DNA from: Blastococcus sp. LR1
GTDB lineage: Bacteria; Actinomycetota; Actinomycetes; Mycobacteriales; Geodermatophilaceae
Direction: 5' to 3'
NCBI RefSeq assembly: GCF_020166105.1
Contig: NZ_JAIUJY010000002.1
Coordinates: 124,001-188,000, forward strand
Length of the DNA: 64,000 bases
The stretch's first letter is position 1; each line of letters opens with the position of its first letter. The notes under the pieces were generated by a model. The model had not been told where the DNA came from. It did no database searches and saw nothing but the letters and a program-made list of their open reading frames with translations. Shown here one piece after another: positions 7,985 through 15,226 of the stretch. The translations under genes were made by a program, and so were the position numbers.

Positions 7985-8485
7985 CTACGGGTGAGGCACT
8001 GTGGCGGAGGACACGCCGTCAGGTCCCGCCCTCCAGGGGTTGGGGCCGCCACCGGCTGCGACGGCGGGCCGGTCGGCCGGCGCGCTCTCCCGGACGGGCA
8101 GCAGCAACGGGAGCGCCAGCAGGAAGGTGGAGCTGAGCGCGATGACCTGCGCGACTGCGTCCACGGCGCCCAGCCCCGCCAGGTGGTGCAGGTGGTAGCC
8201 GAGGTGGGGCACCGAGTAGACGATCCAGGCGATCGCGACCACGAGGCCGGGCCGGCGCTCCCGGTACCGGGATGCCGCCGCCGACGCCAGGGCGAGACCC
8301 AGGTTGAACGTCCCGACGTCCCGGACCAGGTGCTCGTTGTACGGGCCGTCGGCGGCGACCCAGGAGCTGAACGGCCCGGGGAACGAGTCGTAGAACGAGA
8401 GTGGGGAGAGGGTGGCCCAGAGCCCCACGTACAGCCCCAGGAGGACCAGGAGCCAGAGCAGGATCCGGCGTGCAGTCGGCGTCAT
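7985..8485 (-). CDS. Small integral membrane protein of unknown function
   Basis: 166 residues if started at the ATG at 8485; a longer reading from 8521 is possible. It has about four hydrophobic segments: LLWLLVLLGLYVGLWATL, FNLGLALASAAAS, LVVAIAWIVYSVPHLGYHLHHL and VIALSSTFLLALPLLL. A histidine-rich loop (HLGYHLHHL) lies in the third. The C-terminus is a Pro/Gly-rich tail. I do not recognise a named family. It stands alone, with the next minus-strand gene ending about 100 bases upstream. Confidence 0.65.
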   Translation of the reverse strand: MTPTARRILLWLLVLLGLYVGLWATLSPLSFYDSFPGPFSSWVAADGPYNEHLVRDVGTFNLGLALASAAASRYRERRPGLVVAIAWIVYSVPHLGYHLHHLAGLGAVDAVAQVIALSSTFLLALPLLLPVRESAPADRPAVAAGGGPNPWRAGPDGVSSATVPHP

Positions 8486-8562
8486 GCCCAGAGGACGACG
8501 GCGCCGCCCGGGATGTGACACCCCGCCTCACGGCCCCGTCGCAGGGTCCCGCCGCGAGCGTG

Positions 8563-8590
8563 CGAGTGGTGGGGGGCGACGGGGTCCTTT
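8563..8590 (-). repeat. Dispersed GGACCCC intergenic element, copy B
   Basis: On the minus strand, immediately after the EamA stop codon, the sequence reads AAAGGACCCCGTCGCCCCCC. It shares its core with copies at 3672-3697, 21165-21192 and 22655-22685. No strong stem is visible in this copy. Confidence 0.5.
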
Positions 8591-8591
8591 G

Positions 8592-9521
8592 TCAGGTGCC
8601 CTGTTCGACCAGCGTCGTCGGCCGGCTGGCCCGGACCACGAGCGCCACCCCGGCGACGGCGAGCAGCACGCCCGGCAGGGCCAGCAGCGGGGGCACCTGA
8701 CCCAGCAGGACGAGGGCGAACAGCAGCGCGCCGGGCACCTCGAGCAGGACGGCCAGGCTCACCACCGTGGGGCCGACCGAGGAGAGCACCAGGTTCAGCA
8801 GCGTGTGCCCGAACAGCTGCGCCGAGACGGTGATGCCGGCGATCAGCCACCAGTCGCGGGCCTCGAAGCCGGCCAGCGGCACGTCGACCACCAGCGCGGC
8901 GACGGCGATGACCACCGCGCACACCGAGTAGCAGACCACCGCGTACGCCGATGTCGCCAGCCGCTGACGGGCCCGGGCGCCGGCCAGCACGTAGCCGCCG
9001 GCGCAGATCGCCCCGAGCAGCGCCAGCCCGTCGCCGATCAGCGCCTCGGTGCTCACCGTGACGTCCACGCCGACGATCAGCACGACGCCGGCGAACGCCA
9101 GCAGCAGCCCCCACCAGACAGCCGCCGGGAGCTGCACGCCGGAGATTCGCGCGGCCAGCGCCGTCCAGATCGGCGTGGTGGTGACCAGCGCGACCGACGC
9201 CGCCACCGTCGTCATCGACAAGCTCGGGAGCCACGAGGCGAAGTGCGCGGCGAGGAACAGCCCGGCCACCACCGAGCTGGTCAGGTCGCGCGGGCGCAGG
9301 CCGGTGAGCGTCGACCGCTCGCGGGTCAGCAGCACCGGCAGCAGCGCGGCGGCACCGGCGGCGTTGCGCCAGAAGGCCAGCGCCAGCATCGGCGCGGTGA
9401 CCATCGCGGTCAGCGGCGCGGAGAGCGAGACGCCGATGACGGCCAGGGACAGCAGGCCGACGTCCCGGGTGCCGGGGCGGTGCAGGTCCCAGGCCGAGGC
9501 CGGGGCAGGGGCGGCGTTCAG
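8592..9521 (-). CDS. EamA (DMT superfamily) transporter with a probable CTG start
   Basis: 309 residues with about ten hydrophobic segments and two EamA halves (for example MTTVAASVALVTTTPIWTA in the first and SAQLFGHTLLNLVL in the second). Members export metabolites or amino acids. The first membrane helix begins at about residue 21 (VGLLSLAVIGVSLSAPL). Upstream of it, in frame, there is no ATG, GTG or TTG that does not lie deep inside the phzF-like gene. The only candidate is the CTG at 9521, which overlaps the upstream stop codon as CTGA. If that start is wrong, translation would begin at an internal ATG and lose part of helix 1. Coupling to the PhzF-like gene is evident either way. Confidence 0.82.
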   Translation of the reverse strand: MNAAPAPASAWDLHRPGTRDVGLLSLAVIGVSLSAPLTAMVTAPMLALAFWRNAAGAAALLPVLLTRERSTLTGLRPRDLTSSVVAGLFLAAHFASWLPSLSMTTVAASVALVTTTPIWTALAARISGVQLPAAVWWGLLLAFAGVVLIVGVDVTVSTEALIGDGLALLGAICAGGYVLAGARARQRLATSAYAVVCYSVCAVVIAVAALVVDVPLAGFEARDWWLIAGITVSAQLFGHTLLNLVLSSVGPTVVSLAVLLEVPGALLFALVLLGQVPPLLALPGVLLAVAGVALVVRASRPTTLVEQGT

Positions 9522-10387
9522 CTCGGCACCCGGATGCGCCCACCGGCCACCGGGACGACGGCGCCGCGCACGGTGGCCCCGACCGCGACGCCACCGGCGG
9601 CGGTGACCGTGCACTCCAGCAGCGACGGGCGGCCCATCTGCTCGCCCTGTCGGATCGTGTACGACGACGTGCCGTCGCCGGGCAGCAGCCCGCTCTCCAC
9701 CAACCACACCCCGGCGCCGAGCGCGGCCGACCCGGTGGCCGGGTCCTCCCACGCGTCGGCCTGCGCGAAGACCCGGGCGTACGCCGTGGACGTCGTGGCG
9801 TCCCAGGACAGCACAGACACGCCCTCCCCCACCCCGAGCCCGGCCAGCGCGGCCTTGTCGGGCACCGCACGGTCGACGGCGTCGGGCGCGACGGAGAGGT
9901 AGGAGAACGGCAGGCCGCACCCGGCGAGCGCGACCGGCACACCTGTGGCGTCGCTCTCGGCCAGCCCCATCGCGCGGGCCAGCTCCGCCGCCGCCGGACC
10001 GTCGGCCAGCGTCGGCCGCCCGCCGGTGAGCGTCGCGCCGTCGCCGTCCACCACGACGTCGAGCACGCCGGCACCGCACTCCTGGCGCAGCGTCCCGGCG
10101 GCCAGCCGGCCGGTGCGCACCAGCGTGTGGGCGGCGCCGACGCTGGGGTGCCCGGCGAACGGCAGCTCCTCGGAGACCGTGAAGATCCGCACCCGGTAGT
10201 CGGCGCCCGGCTCGGTCGGGGCGCCGAGGAACGACGTCTCCGACAGGTGGAACTCGTTCGCCAGCGCCTGGCACTGCTCCGTCGTCAGGTCGTCGGCGTC
10301 GAAGACGACGGCCAGCGGATTGCCGGCGAACGCCCGCGGGGCGAACACGTCCACGATCTCGTAGTCCAGCGTTTCCGGGGCGGCCAC
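9518..10387 (-). CDS. PhzF family protein (isomerase/epimerase fold)
   Basis: 289 residues from GTG 10387; an upstream ATG at 10444 would add 19 residues. It has the PhzF diaminopimelate-epimerase-like fold: DVFAPRAFAGNPLAVV at the N-terminus, HLSETSFL with the glutamate used in PhzF catalysis, ELPFAGHPSVGAAHTLV and EDPATGSAALGAGVWL near the C-terminus. No other phenazine gene is nearby, so this is one of the many PhzF homologues of unknown substrate. Its stop overlaps the CTG of the EamA transporter, so product export or substrate uptake by that transporter is a reasonable inference. Confidence 0.88.
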   Translation of the reverse strand: MAAPETLDYEIVDVFAPRAFAGNPLAVVFDADDLTTEQCQALANEFHLSETSFLGAPTEPGADYRVRIFTVSEELPFAGHPSVGAAHTLVRTGRLAAGTLRQECGAGVLDVVVDGDGATLTGGRPTLADGPAAAELARAMGLAESDATGVPVALAGCGLPFSYLSVAPDAVDRAVPDKAALAGLGVGEGVSVLSWDATTSTAYARVFAQADAWEDPATGSAALGAGVWLVESGLLPGDGTSSYTIRQGEQMGRPSLLECTVTAAGGVAVGATVRGAVVPVAGGRIRVPS

Positions 10388-10488
10388 GGCTGCGACGGTA
10401 ACCTCACCCCTCGGTGCCTCGCGTGCGAGGTCATCGGAGGACACCGCACCCCGATCGAGGGGCCGACGAGCGCCGGCGAGGAGGGTCC

Positions 10489-11727
10489 GTGAGCACCGTG
10501 ACCAGGGCCTACGTGTCCCGACTGGCGGGTCTGACCGTCTTCGACCCGAACGGCGACCGCGTGGGCAAGGTGCGCGACATCGTCGTCGCCCTGCGCGTGG
10601 GCACCGCGGCGCCCCGCGTCCTCGGCGTCGTGGTCGAGGTCGTCGCCCGCCGGCGGATCTTCGTGCCGATGGGCCGGGTCACCGCGATCGACCCGGGTGC
10701 CGTGATGCTCGCCTCGGGCACCCTCAACCTCAAGCGGTTCGAGCAGCGGGCGGGCGAGACCCTGGTGCTCGGCGAGCTGCTCGACCGGCAGGTGACCATC
10801 AACGAGTCCGGGCGCCCGGCGCACGTCGTCGACGCCGGGATGGAGCAGGCCCGCACCGGCGACTGGGTGCTCTCCCGCCTCGCCGTGCAGGAGCCCGGCC
10901 GCATCGGCCGCCGCGGCCAGCTGCACCAGGTCTCCTGGGACGAGGTCACCGGGCTCGCACTCCCCCAGACCGGCCAGGGCGCCGAGACGCTGATCGCCAC
11001 CTATCGCGAGCTCAACGCCGCCGACATGGCGCACGCCCTGCAGGAACTGCCGATCAAGCGCCGGCACGAGGTCGCCGAGGCCATGGACGACGAGCGACTG
11101 GCCGACGTCCTGGGCGAGCTCCCCGAGGCCGAGCAGATCATCATCCTCGGCACCCTGGAGGACAGCCGCGCCGCCGACGTCCTCGAGGAGATGGACCCCG
11201 ACGACGCCGCCGACCTGCTGTCGGAGCTGCCGAACGTGGACCGCAACCGGCTCCTGGAGCTCATGGAGCCCGACGAGGCCGAGTCGGTGCGCCAGCTGCT
11301 CAAGTACTCCGAGGACACCGCCGGAGGTCTCATGACCAGCGAGCCGGTGATCCTCGCGCCCGACGCGACCATCGCCGAGGCGCTGGCCCGGGTGCGCCAG
11401 GAGGAGCTCACGCCGTCGCTGGCCAGCCAGGTCTACGTCTGCCGGCCGCCCTCGGCCACGCCCACCGGCCGCTACCTCGGCCTGGCGCACATCCAGCGCC
11501 TGCTGCGCGAGCCTCCCTCGACGTTGGTCAGTGGCGTGCTGGACGACCTGGAGCCGCTGAAGCCGGAGGCACCGCTGGCCGAGGTGACCCACTACTTCGC
11601 GACCTACAACCTGGTCGCGGCGCCGGTGGTCGACGCCCAGGGCCGGCTCGTGGGCGCGGTCAGCGTCGACGACGTCCTGGACCACCTGCTGCCCGACGAC
11701 TGGCGGGAGCGGTCGCGCCGTGGCTGA
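10489..11727 (+). CDS. PRC-barrel / MgtE N-terminal / CBS-pair protein without a membrane domain
   Basis: 412 residues from GTG 10489 behind GAGGAGGG. Residues ~1-85 resemble a PRC-barrel (LAGLTVFDPNGDRVGKVRDI). Residues ~170-285 are MgtE_N superhelix repeats (ALQELPIKRRHEVAEAMDDERLADVLGELPE, quoted in part). Residues ~285-410 form two CBS motifs, with TAGGLMTSEPVILAPDATIAE and VAAPVVDAQGRLVGAVSVDD. True MgtE magnesium channels have five membrane helices after the CBS pair; here none follow, and the next gene supplies a DUF1003 membrane protein. The same pairing exists in mycobacteria (Rv1232c region). A Mg2+- or nucleotide-sensing role is inferred from the domains only. Confidence 0.88.
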   Translation: MSTVTRAYVSRLAGLTVFDPNGDRVGKVRDIVVALRVGTAAPRVLGVVVEVVARRRIFVPMGRVTAIDPGAVMLASGTLNLKRFEQRAGETLVLGELLDRQVTINESGRPAHVVDAGMEQARTGDWVLSRLAVQEPGRIGRRGQLHQVSWDEVTGLALPQTGQGAETLIATYRELNAADMAHALQELPIKRRHEVAEAMDDERLADVLGELPEAEQIIILGTLEDSRAADVLEEMDPDDAADLLSELPNVDRNRLLELMEPDEAESVRQLLKYSEDTAGGLMTSEPVILAPDATIAEALARVRQEELTPSLASQVYVCRPPSATPTGRYLGLAHIQRLLREPPSTLVSGVLDDLEPLKPEAPLAEVTHYFATYNLVAAPVVDAQGRLVGAVSVDDVLDHLLPDDWRERSRRG

Positions 11728-12262
11728 CGCCCCCCGCCTCGACGTCCCCCGCGGCGGCAACCGCCGGTTCAGCTCCCTGCGGCTCAACCCCGACGCCGTC
11801 GGCCAGTTCGCCGAGGGCATCGCGCGGTTCCTGGGCACGGGCCGCTTCCTGTTCGTGCAGACGCTGATCGTGCTGATCTGGATCGGGCTGAACGTCTTCG
11901 CGGTGAAGCTCCGCTGGGACCCCTACCCCTTCATCCTGCTGAACCTGGCCTTCTCCACCCAGGCCGCGTACGCCGCGCCGCTGATCCTGCTCGCGCAGAA
12001 CCGGCAGGCCGACCGCGACCGGGTGCAGGCCGAGGAGGACCGGGCCCGCGCCGCGCAGACCCGGGCCGACACCGAGTACGTGGCCCGCGAGCTGGCCGCC
12101 CTGCGCGTGGCCATCGGCGAGCTGGCGACCCGGGACTTCATCCGGGGCGAGCTGAACCGGAAGGCCAACGACGAGGGCGACGACGGCGAGAAGCGCGAGA
12201 AGAAGCGCAAGAAGCGGGAGCGCGAGGACGCCGACCTCCGGGCCGCCACCCCCTGGGCCTAG
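11720..12262 (+). CDS. DUF1003 family membrane protein
   Basis: 180 residues from GTG 11720, overlapping the preceding gene by eight bases. Residues ~30-95 match DUF1003: FLGTGRFLFVQTLIVLIWIGLN and WDPYPFILLNLAFSTQAAYAAPLILLAQNRQ, giving two transmembrane helices. A charged, probably coiled-coil tail follows, ending in a Lys/Glu-rich stretch (EKREKKRKKRERED). The overlap with the MgtE_N/CBS gene suggests the two proteins act together, the DUF1003 protein perhaps giving the soluble sensor a membrane partner. Function is not established. Confidence 0.85.
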   Translation: MADAPRLDVPRGGNRRFSSLRLNPDAVGQFAEGIARFLGTGRFLFVQTLIVLIWIGLNVFAVKLRWDPYPFILLNLAFSTQAAYAAPLILLAQNRQADRDRVQAEEDRARAAQTRADTEYVARELAALRVAIGELATRDFIRGELNRKANDEGDDGEKREKKRKKREREDADLRAATPWA

Positions 12263-12280
12263 CAGCCGCTCCGGCGCGGG

Positions 12281-12922
12281 TCAGCTGATCAGGCCGCCGA
12301 ACGCGTCGAACAGCCGCAGGGCCAGCCAGGTCATGGGCGCGAGCAGCACGAGCGCCCAGATCCTGGTCGGCAGGTCGCGCGGCAGGACGAGGACCAGCAC
12401 GAGGGCGACGACGGCGTCCACGACGCCCTGCACCGGGTGGATCAGCACCTCCCCCCGCGCGGCGGTCCCGGTGACCCGCCGCCAGAGCGGGAGGAACTGA
12501 CCCCCGGCCAGCACGATGCCGGCCGCGAGCGACCAGCCGGCGGCGGGGAGCGGGCCGGACCGGCGGGCGGCCCACCGGACGCCGGCGGCGGTCGCGGCCA
12601 CGGTCGTGGCGGACAGCAGGAGCCATACCGGGAGGAGCCGGTTCCAGCCGAAGTGCAGCACCCACGCCGCGTAGCAGTAGTAGGCCAGGGTCATGGACGC
12701 GAAGAACACCGCGGCGCGCACGGCGGCGGCGACCACCGTCGGCGCGCACCGGCCGATCAGCGCGACGGCCAGCACCCATGCCGCCGGGAACGTGCCGAGG
12801 TCGGCGGCCCACCGCCACCCCGACTCGTCGGCGGCCTTCGCCGCGACCCCGGCCAGGACGCCCGCGAGCAGGAACCCCGGCAGCAGGCGGGTCGCGCCCC
12901 GCCGGTCAGCCGGTGAGGACAT
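12281..12922 (-). CDS. DUF6518-like integral membrane protein
   Basis: 213 residues with about six to seven hydrophobic segments, including GFLLAGVLAGVAAK, FPAAWVLAVALIG, FFASMTLAYYCYAAWVLHFG, LLPVWLLLSATTVAATAAG and IWALVLLAPMTWLALRL. The pattern and the YYCYAAWVLHFGWNR region fit the DUF6518 group of actinobacterial membrane proteins. The assignment is from memory of the family, not a search. Its start overlaps the end of azlD by 17 bases, so it may be the last gene of the azlCD operon. No function is known. Confidence 0.65.
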   Translation of the reverse strand: MSSPADRRGATRLLPGFLLAGVLAGVAAKAADESGWRWAADLGTFPAAWVLAVALIGRCAPTVVAAAVRAAVFFASMTLAYYCYAAWVLHFGWNRLLPVWLLLSATTVAATAAGVRWAARRSGPLPAAGWSLAAGIVLAGGQFLPLWRRVTGTAARGEVLIHPVQGVVDAVVALVLVLVLPRDLPTRIWALVLLAPMTWLALRLFDAFGGLIS

Positions 12923-13217
12923 GGACCACGGCGCCGGTCGCCCCGGCGACGACCAGGACGACGATGAAGGGCGCCCGCAGCGCCAGGGCCAGCGCGGCGA
13001 CGGCGAGGCCGGCCAGCCGCCCGTCCACCACGAGCTCCTGGCCGCTGGTTCCCGCCTGGACCGCGACCAGGGCGGCCAGCAGCGCGGCGGGCACGAAGTC
13101 GACGACCCGCGCGACCCAGGGCTGCTCCACCCATGCGGCGGGCACGGACAACCCGGCCAGCTTGAGCGCGTAGCAGCCCAGCGAGGCGACGACGACGGCG
13201 ATCCAGACGGCGCTCAC
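12906..13217 (-). CDS. azlD: AzlD-type branched-chain amino acid exporter subunit
   Basis: 103 residues with three to four membrane segments (VWIAVVVASLGCYALKLAG, FVPAALLAALVAVQA, FIVVLVVAGATGAVVHVL), typical of AzlD. It partners AzlC in exporting branched-chain amino acids or analogues. The GTG at 13217 overlaps the azlC stop as GTGA. It is annotated as the small subunit because of size, hydropathy and position. Confidence 0.85.
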   Translation of the reverse strand: MSAVWIAVVVASLGCYALKLAGLSVPAAWVEQPWVARVVDFVPAALLAALVAVQAGTSGQELVVDGRLAGLAVAALALALRAPFIVVLVVAGATGAVVHVLTG

Positions 13218-13903
13218 GCCGGCACCTCCCGGCGCGGCCGGCCGGCCAGCGCGACCGCCACCGCCGCCGCGATCACCTGCACGCCCGCGGGCACGAACGG
13301 CGTCAGCGCCAGCGCCACGACCGCTCCCCCGACCGCCACCCGCCGCTGCACGACGTGCTCGGCGAAGCCACGGCGCAGCCGGGGCCACAGCAGGGCCAGG
13401 AAGGCGGCCGGCACGACGGAGTCCAGCGCCGCCTCCGCGGTTCCCCCGAGCCCGGAGGCGCCGAGCACCCCGACCAGGGTCATCAGGTTCCAGCCCAGGT
13501 AGATGCTGGCGCCGGTGACCCAGAAGGCCAGCCGCCCGGTCTCCCGGTCGGGTGCGGCCACGGCCATGGCCGTCGTCTCGTCGATCACCCAGTGCGCCGC
13601 CGCCGCGCGGCGCAGCGCCCCGCGGGGCGCCAGCAGGGGCGCCATCCGCACGCCGTAGACGGTGTTCCGGGTGCCGAGCAGCAGGGCGCTGCCCACGGCC
13701 GCCCCGGGGCTGCCGCCGGCGCCCAGGACGCCGACCAGCGCGAACTGCGAGGCGCCGGTGAACATCAGCGCGGAGAGGACCACCGCCTGCCAGGGGTCCA
13801 GACCCGCGGCATCGGCCGAGGCGCCGAACGCCACGCCGTAGAGACCGACCGCGAGCCCCAGGCCGACGGAGTCCCGGATGGTGCGGGAACGGTCGACGGG
13901 CAC
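13214..13903 (-). CDS. azlC: AzlC-type branched-chain amino acid exporter subunit
   Basis: 229 residues from GTG 13903. AzlC motifs include YGVAFGASADAAGLDPWQAV, MFTGASQFALVGVLGAGGS, GTRNTVYGVRMAPLL and HWVIDETTAMAVA. It has about six to seven membrane helices. With AzlD it forms the LIV-E-class efflux pair. Longer readings extend through the 54-bp repeat at 13921-13974 and are unlikely to be translated. Its upstream region is exactly where the DUF2971 insert begins, so the native promoter context may have been altered. Confidence 0.85.
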   Translation of the reverse strand: MPVDRSRTIRDSVGLGLAVGLYGVAFGASADAAGLDPWQAVVLSALMFTGASQFALVGVLGAGGSPGAAVGSALLLGTRNTVYGVRMAPLLAPRGALRRAAAAHWVIDETTAMAVAAPDRETGRLAFWVTGASIYLGWNLMTLVGVLGASGLGGTAEAALDSVVPAAFLALLWPRLRRGFAEHVVQRRVAVGGAVVALALTPFVPAGVQVIAAAVAVALAGRPRREVPA

Positions 13904-13920
13904 GACGCCGACCCTAGGAC

Positions 13921-13974
13921 GCCGCCCTGCGCGGCAGATCACCCTCCGGCGGGCGGCGGGCCGCGCGGCCCGCC
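13921..13974. repeat. 54-bp direct repeat, left copy
   Basis: Identical over 54 bases to 15090-15143. It begins GCCGCCCTGCGCGGCAG, containing a CTGC-GCG-GCAG stem. It ends with a 20-base perfect palindrome at 13955-13974 (GGCGGGCCGCGCGGCCCGCC). Identity stops abruptly on both sides. It could be a REP-like palindromic element or an island boundary. Confidence 0.9.
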
Positions 13975-14011
13975 TGCCGCACCCAGCCATCGCAGCACTT
14001 TCACGAGCGAG

Positions 14012-14932
14012 TCAAGGCCGAAAGGGGACGTCCGACGAACGGACGACGATATCTCTCGAATAGCCAAGCTTCTCCAACAGTAATTGCACCGCGCTGAGTC
14101 GTAGCCGAGCGTGTGGGCCTGGCCCAACGATGACCTCCGACACTGGCACGAGCCCCGATTCGTCCCGAAGATCGACCAGGGCGTACGGAGTTAACCCAAG
14201 GGAACCCTCGCGAAAGTGAATCTCCGGGGAGCGCCTGAAGCCCATATGCGTCGAGCGAAGGATTCTCCACTCCCTCTCTTCCGCAAAGGACGGATCCTTA
14301 AGGACGGCGCACAGTCGCTCAAGGTGCCAATAGTGCTCGATATCAAACTTGTAGAGACGCTCGGCTAAGTCGTCGTCGTCAATCTCGCGCCGTCCCTGCC
14401 CTTCGACGTCTATAACTGACGAGAACTTCTCGATGAAGCCCTGGCTAGCCATATCCGCCCATGCGTCGGCGAACCCCTTAGCATCTTGAGGGTCGTACCA
14501 GACGCGTTGGTACACCGGTCGCTCAAAGTTCGGAGCGTCCGCTAGCGAGTATCGGTTGGTGCGAACTCCCAGCGAGTAGCCGCCCGGCGTCCCGTAGCCA
14601 CGCCATTGGCTCAGCAAATCACCCCGCTCGCAAAAACACGCGACGAAGTGTCTCGTTCCCGGCGTGTTGCCCAGTACATCCAGGATCGCCCGGGCAAGCC
14701 GCGATTCGGACCGGCCCAATACATGCGTGCGAAGCAGCGGGAGGAGTAAGTCGAGGCCGTAACGAAGCTCGCGCTCGTCGTTAAGGAAGTCGAGATCGGT
14801 GGCCCAGATATGCCCCGTCTCCAGAATCCCGCGTAGCCCAGCCGAGGACGTGTAATGGAACAAAGTCTCGGGTGGGCGAAGGGTGTCCTCCAGATCGATT
14901 CGCGAATCCGTCTGAGGTACATCACCCGCCAT
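14012..14932 (-). CDS. DUF2971 family protein, probably horizontally acquired
   Basis: 306 residues from ATG 14932. DUF2971 hallmarks are LFHYTSSAGLRGILETGHIW near residue 24, ATDLDFLNDERELRYG, then FVACFCERGDLLSQWRGYG, a late acidic/aromatic block FAEEREWRILRSTHMGF and the closing VSEVIVGPGPH. No signal peptide or membrane segment is seen. Codon use is unlike every neighbour: many A/T-ending codons and much lower G+C. DUF2971 proteins are widespread on accessory islands and have no proven activity. The H-Y-T/S plus downstream W-R pattern superficially recalls NAD-binding motifs of ADP-ribosyltransferase-like folds; that is speculation. It has no partner gene inside the repeat-bounded unit. 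Confidence 0.82.
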   Translation of the reverse strand: MAGDVPQTDSRIDLEDTLRPPETLFHYTSSAGLRGILETGHIWATDLDFLNDERELRYGLDLLLPLLRTHVLGRSESRLARAILDVLGNTPGTRHFVACFCERGDLLSQWRGYGTPGGYSLGVRTNRYSLADAPNFERPVYQRVWYDPQDAKGFADAWADMASQGFIEKFSSVIDVEGQGRREIDDDDLAERLYKFDIEHYWHLERLCAVLKDPSFAEEREWRILRSTHMGFRRSPEIHFREGSLGLTPYALVDLRDESGLVPVSEVIVGPGPHARLRLSAVQLLLEKLGYSRDIVVRSSDVPFRP

Positions 14933-15020
14933 CCCGACACTCTAGCGGCGTTGCCGGGCTGCGCCGGCACTGTGCATAGGGTCCGGCAACAACGGCCCAG
15001 TGAACCCAGCGTGCCGGCCA

Positions 15021-15073
15021 GCCCCGATCCAACGGGGCATGGGTTGGACGCCCGGGTCATGGGTTGGACAACC
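15021..15073. repeat. Structured right end of the DUF2971 insert
   Basis: GCCCC (15021-15025) pairs with GGGGC (15034-15038). The 12-mer CATGGGTTGGAC occurs at 15038-15049 and again at 15058-15069, period 20. GGTTG-GA-CAACC forms an inverted repeat at 15062-15073. Subterminal repeats of this kind are typical of recombinase or replication-protein binding ends, but no such protein is encoded here. Confidence 0.55.
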
Positions 15074-15089
15074 ACAACCCTGCGGGGAA

Positions 15090-15143
15090 GCCGCCCTGCG
15101 CGGCAGATCACCCTCCGGCGGGCGGCGGGCCGCGCGGCCCGCC
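15090..15143. repeat. 54-bp direct repeat, right copy
   Basis: Perfect copy of 13921-13974, same orientation, offset 1169 bases. It ends 83 bases before the mrp start codon and includes the same terminal 20-base palindrome (15124-15143). Confidence 0.9.
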
Positions 15144-15226
15144 GTACAGTGGCAGGCGACCTCAGTGCGCTGGTCGCCGTGCGCGGCTCCGGCCCGGGTC
15201 CCCCCGCCGAAGGAGACAGACACCGC

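Larger units (their letters stand above)
13975..15089. mobile_element. Low-GC insert bounded by 54-bp direct repeats, carrying a DUF2971 gene
   Basis: The 1115 bases between the two repeat copies hold one gene (DUF2971, minus strand) and a structured right end. A 60-base sample inside (14041-14100) has 31 G or C, about 52%, against 45 of 60 (75%) in a sample of the adjoining mrp gene (15241-15300). No transposase, integrase or recombinase is encoded. The unit interrupts the interval between azlC and mrp. Insertion through repeat recombination or mobilisation in trans is inferred, not shown. Confidence 0.5.

Noticed and set aside
9518..10387. Phenazine biosynthesis locus
   Set aside because: PhzF homologues are common housekeeping-type proteins; no phzA/B/D/E/G genes are nearby.
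13921..15143. Target-site duplication of a transposon
   Set aside because: 54 bases is far longer than the target duplications made by insertion sequences, the copies contain an internal palindrome, and no transposase or terminal inverted repeats are present. Recombination between REP-like elements fits better.
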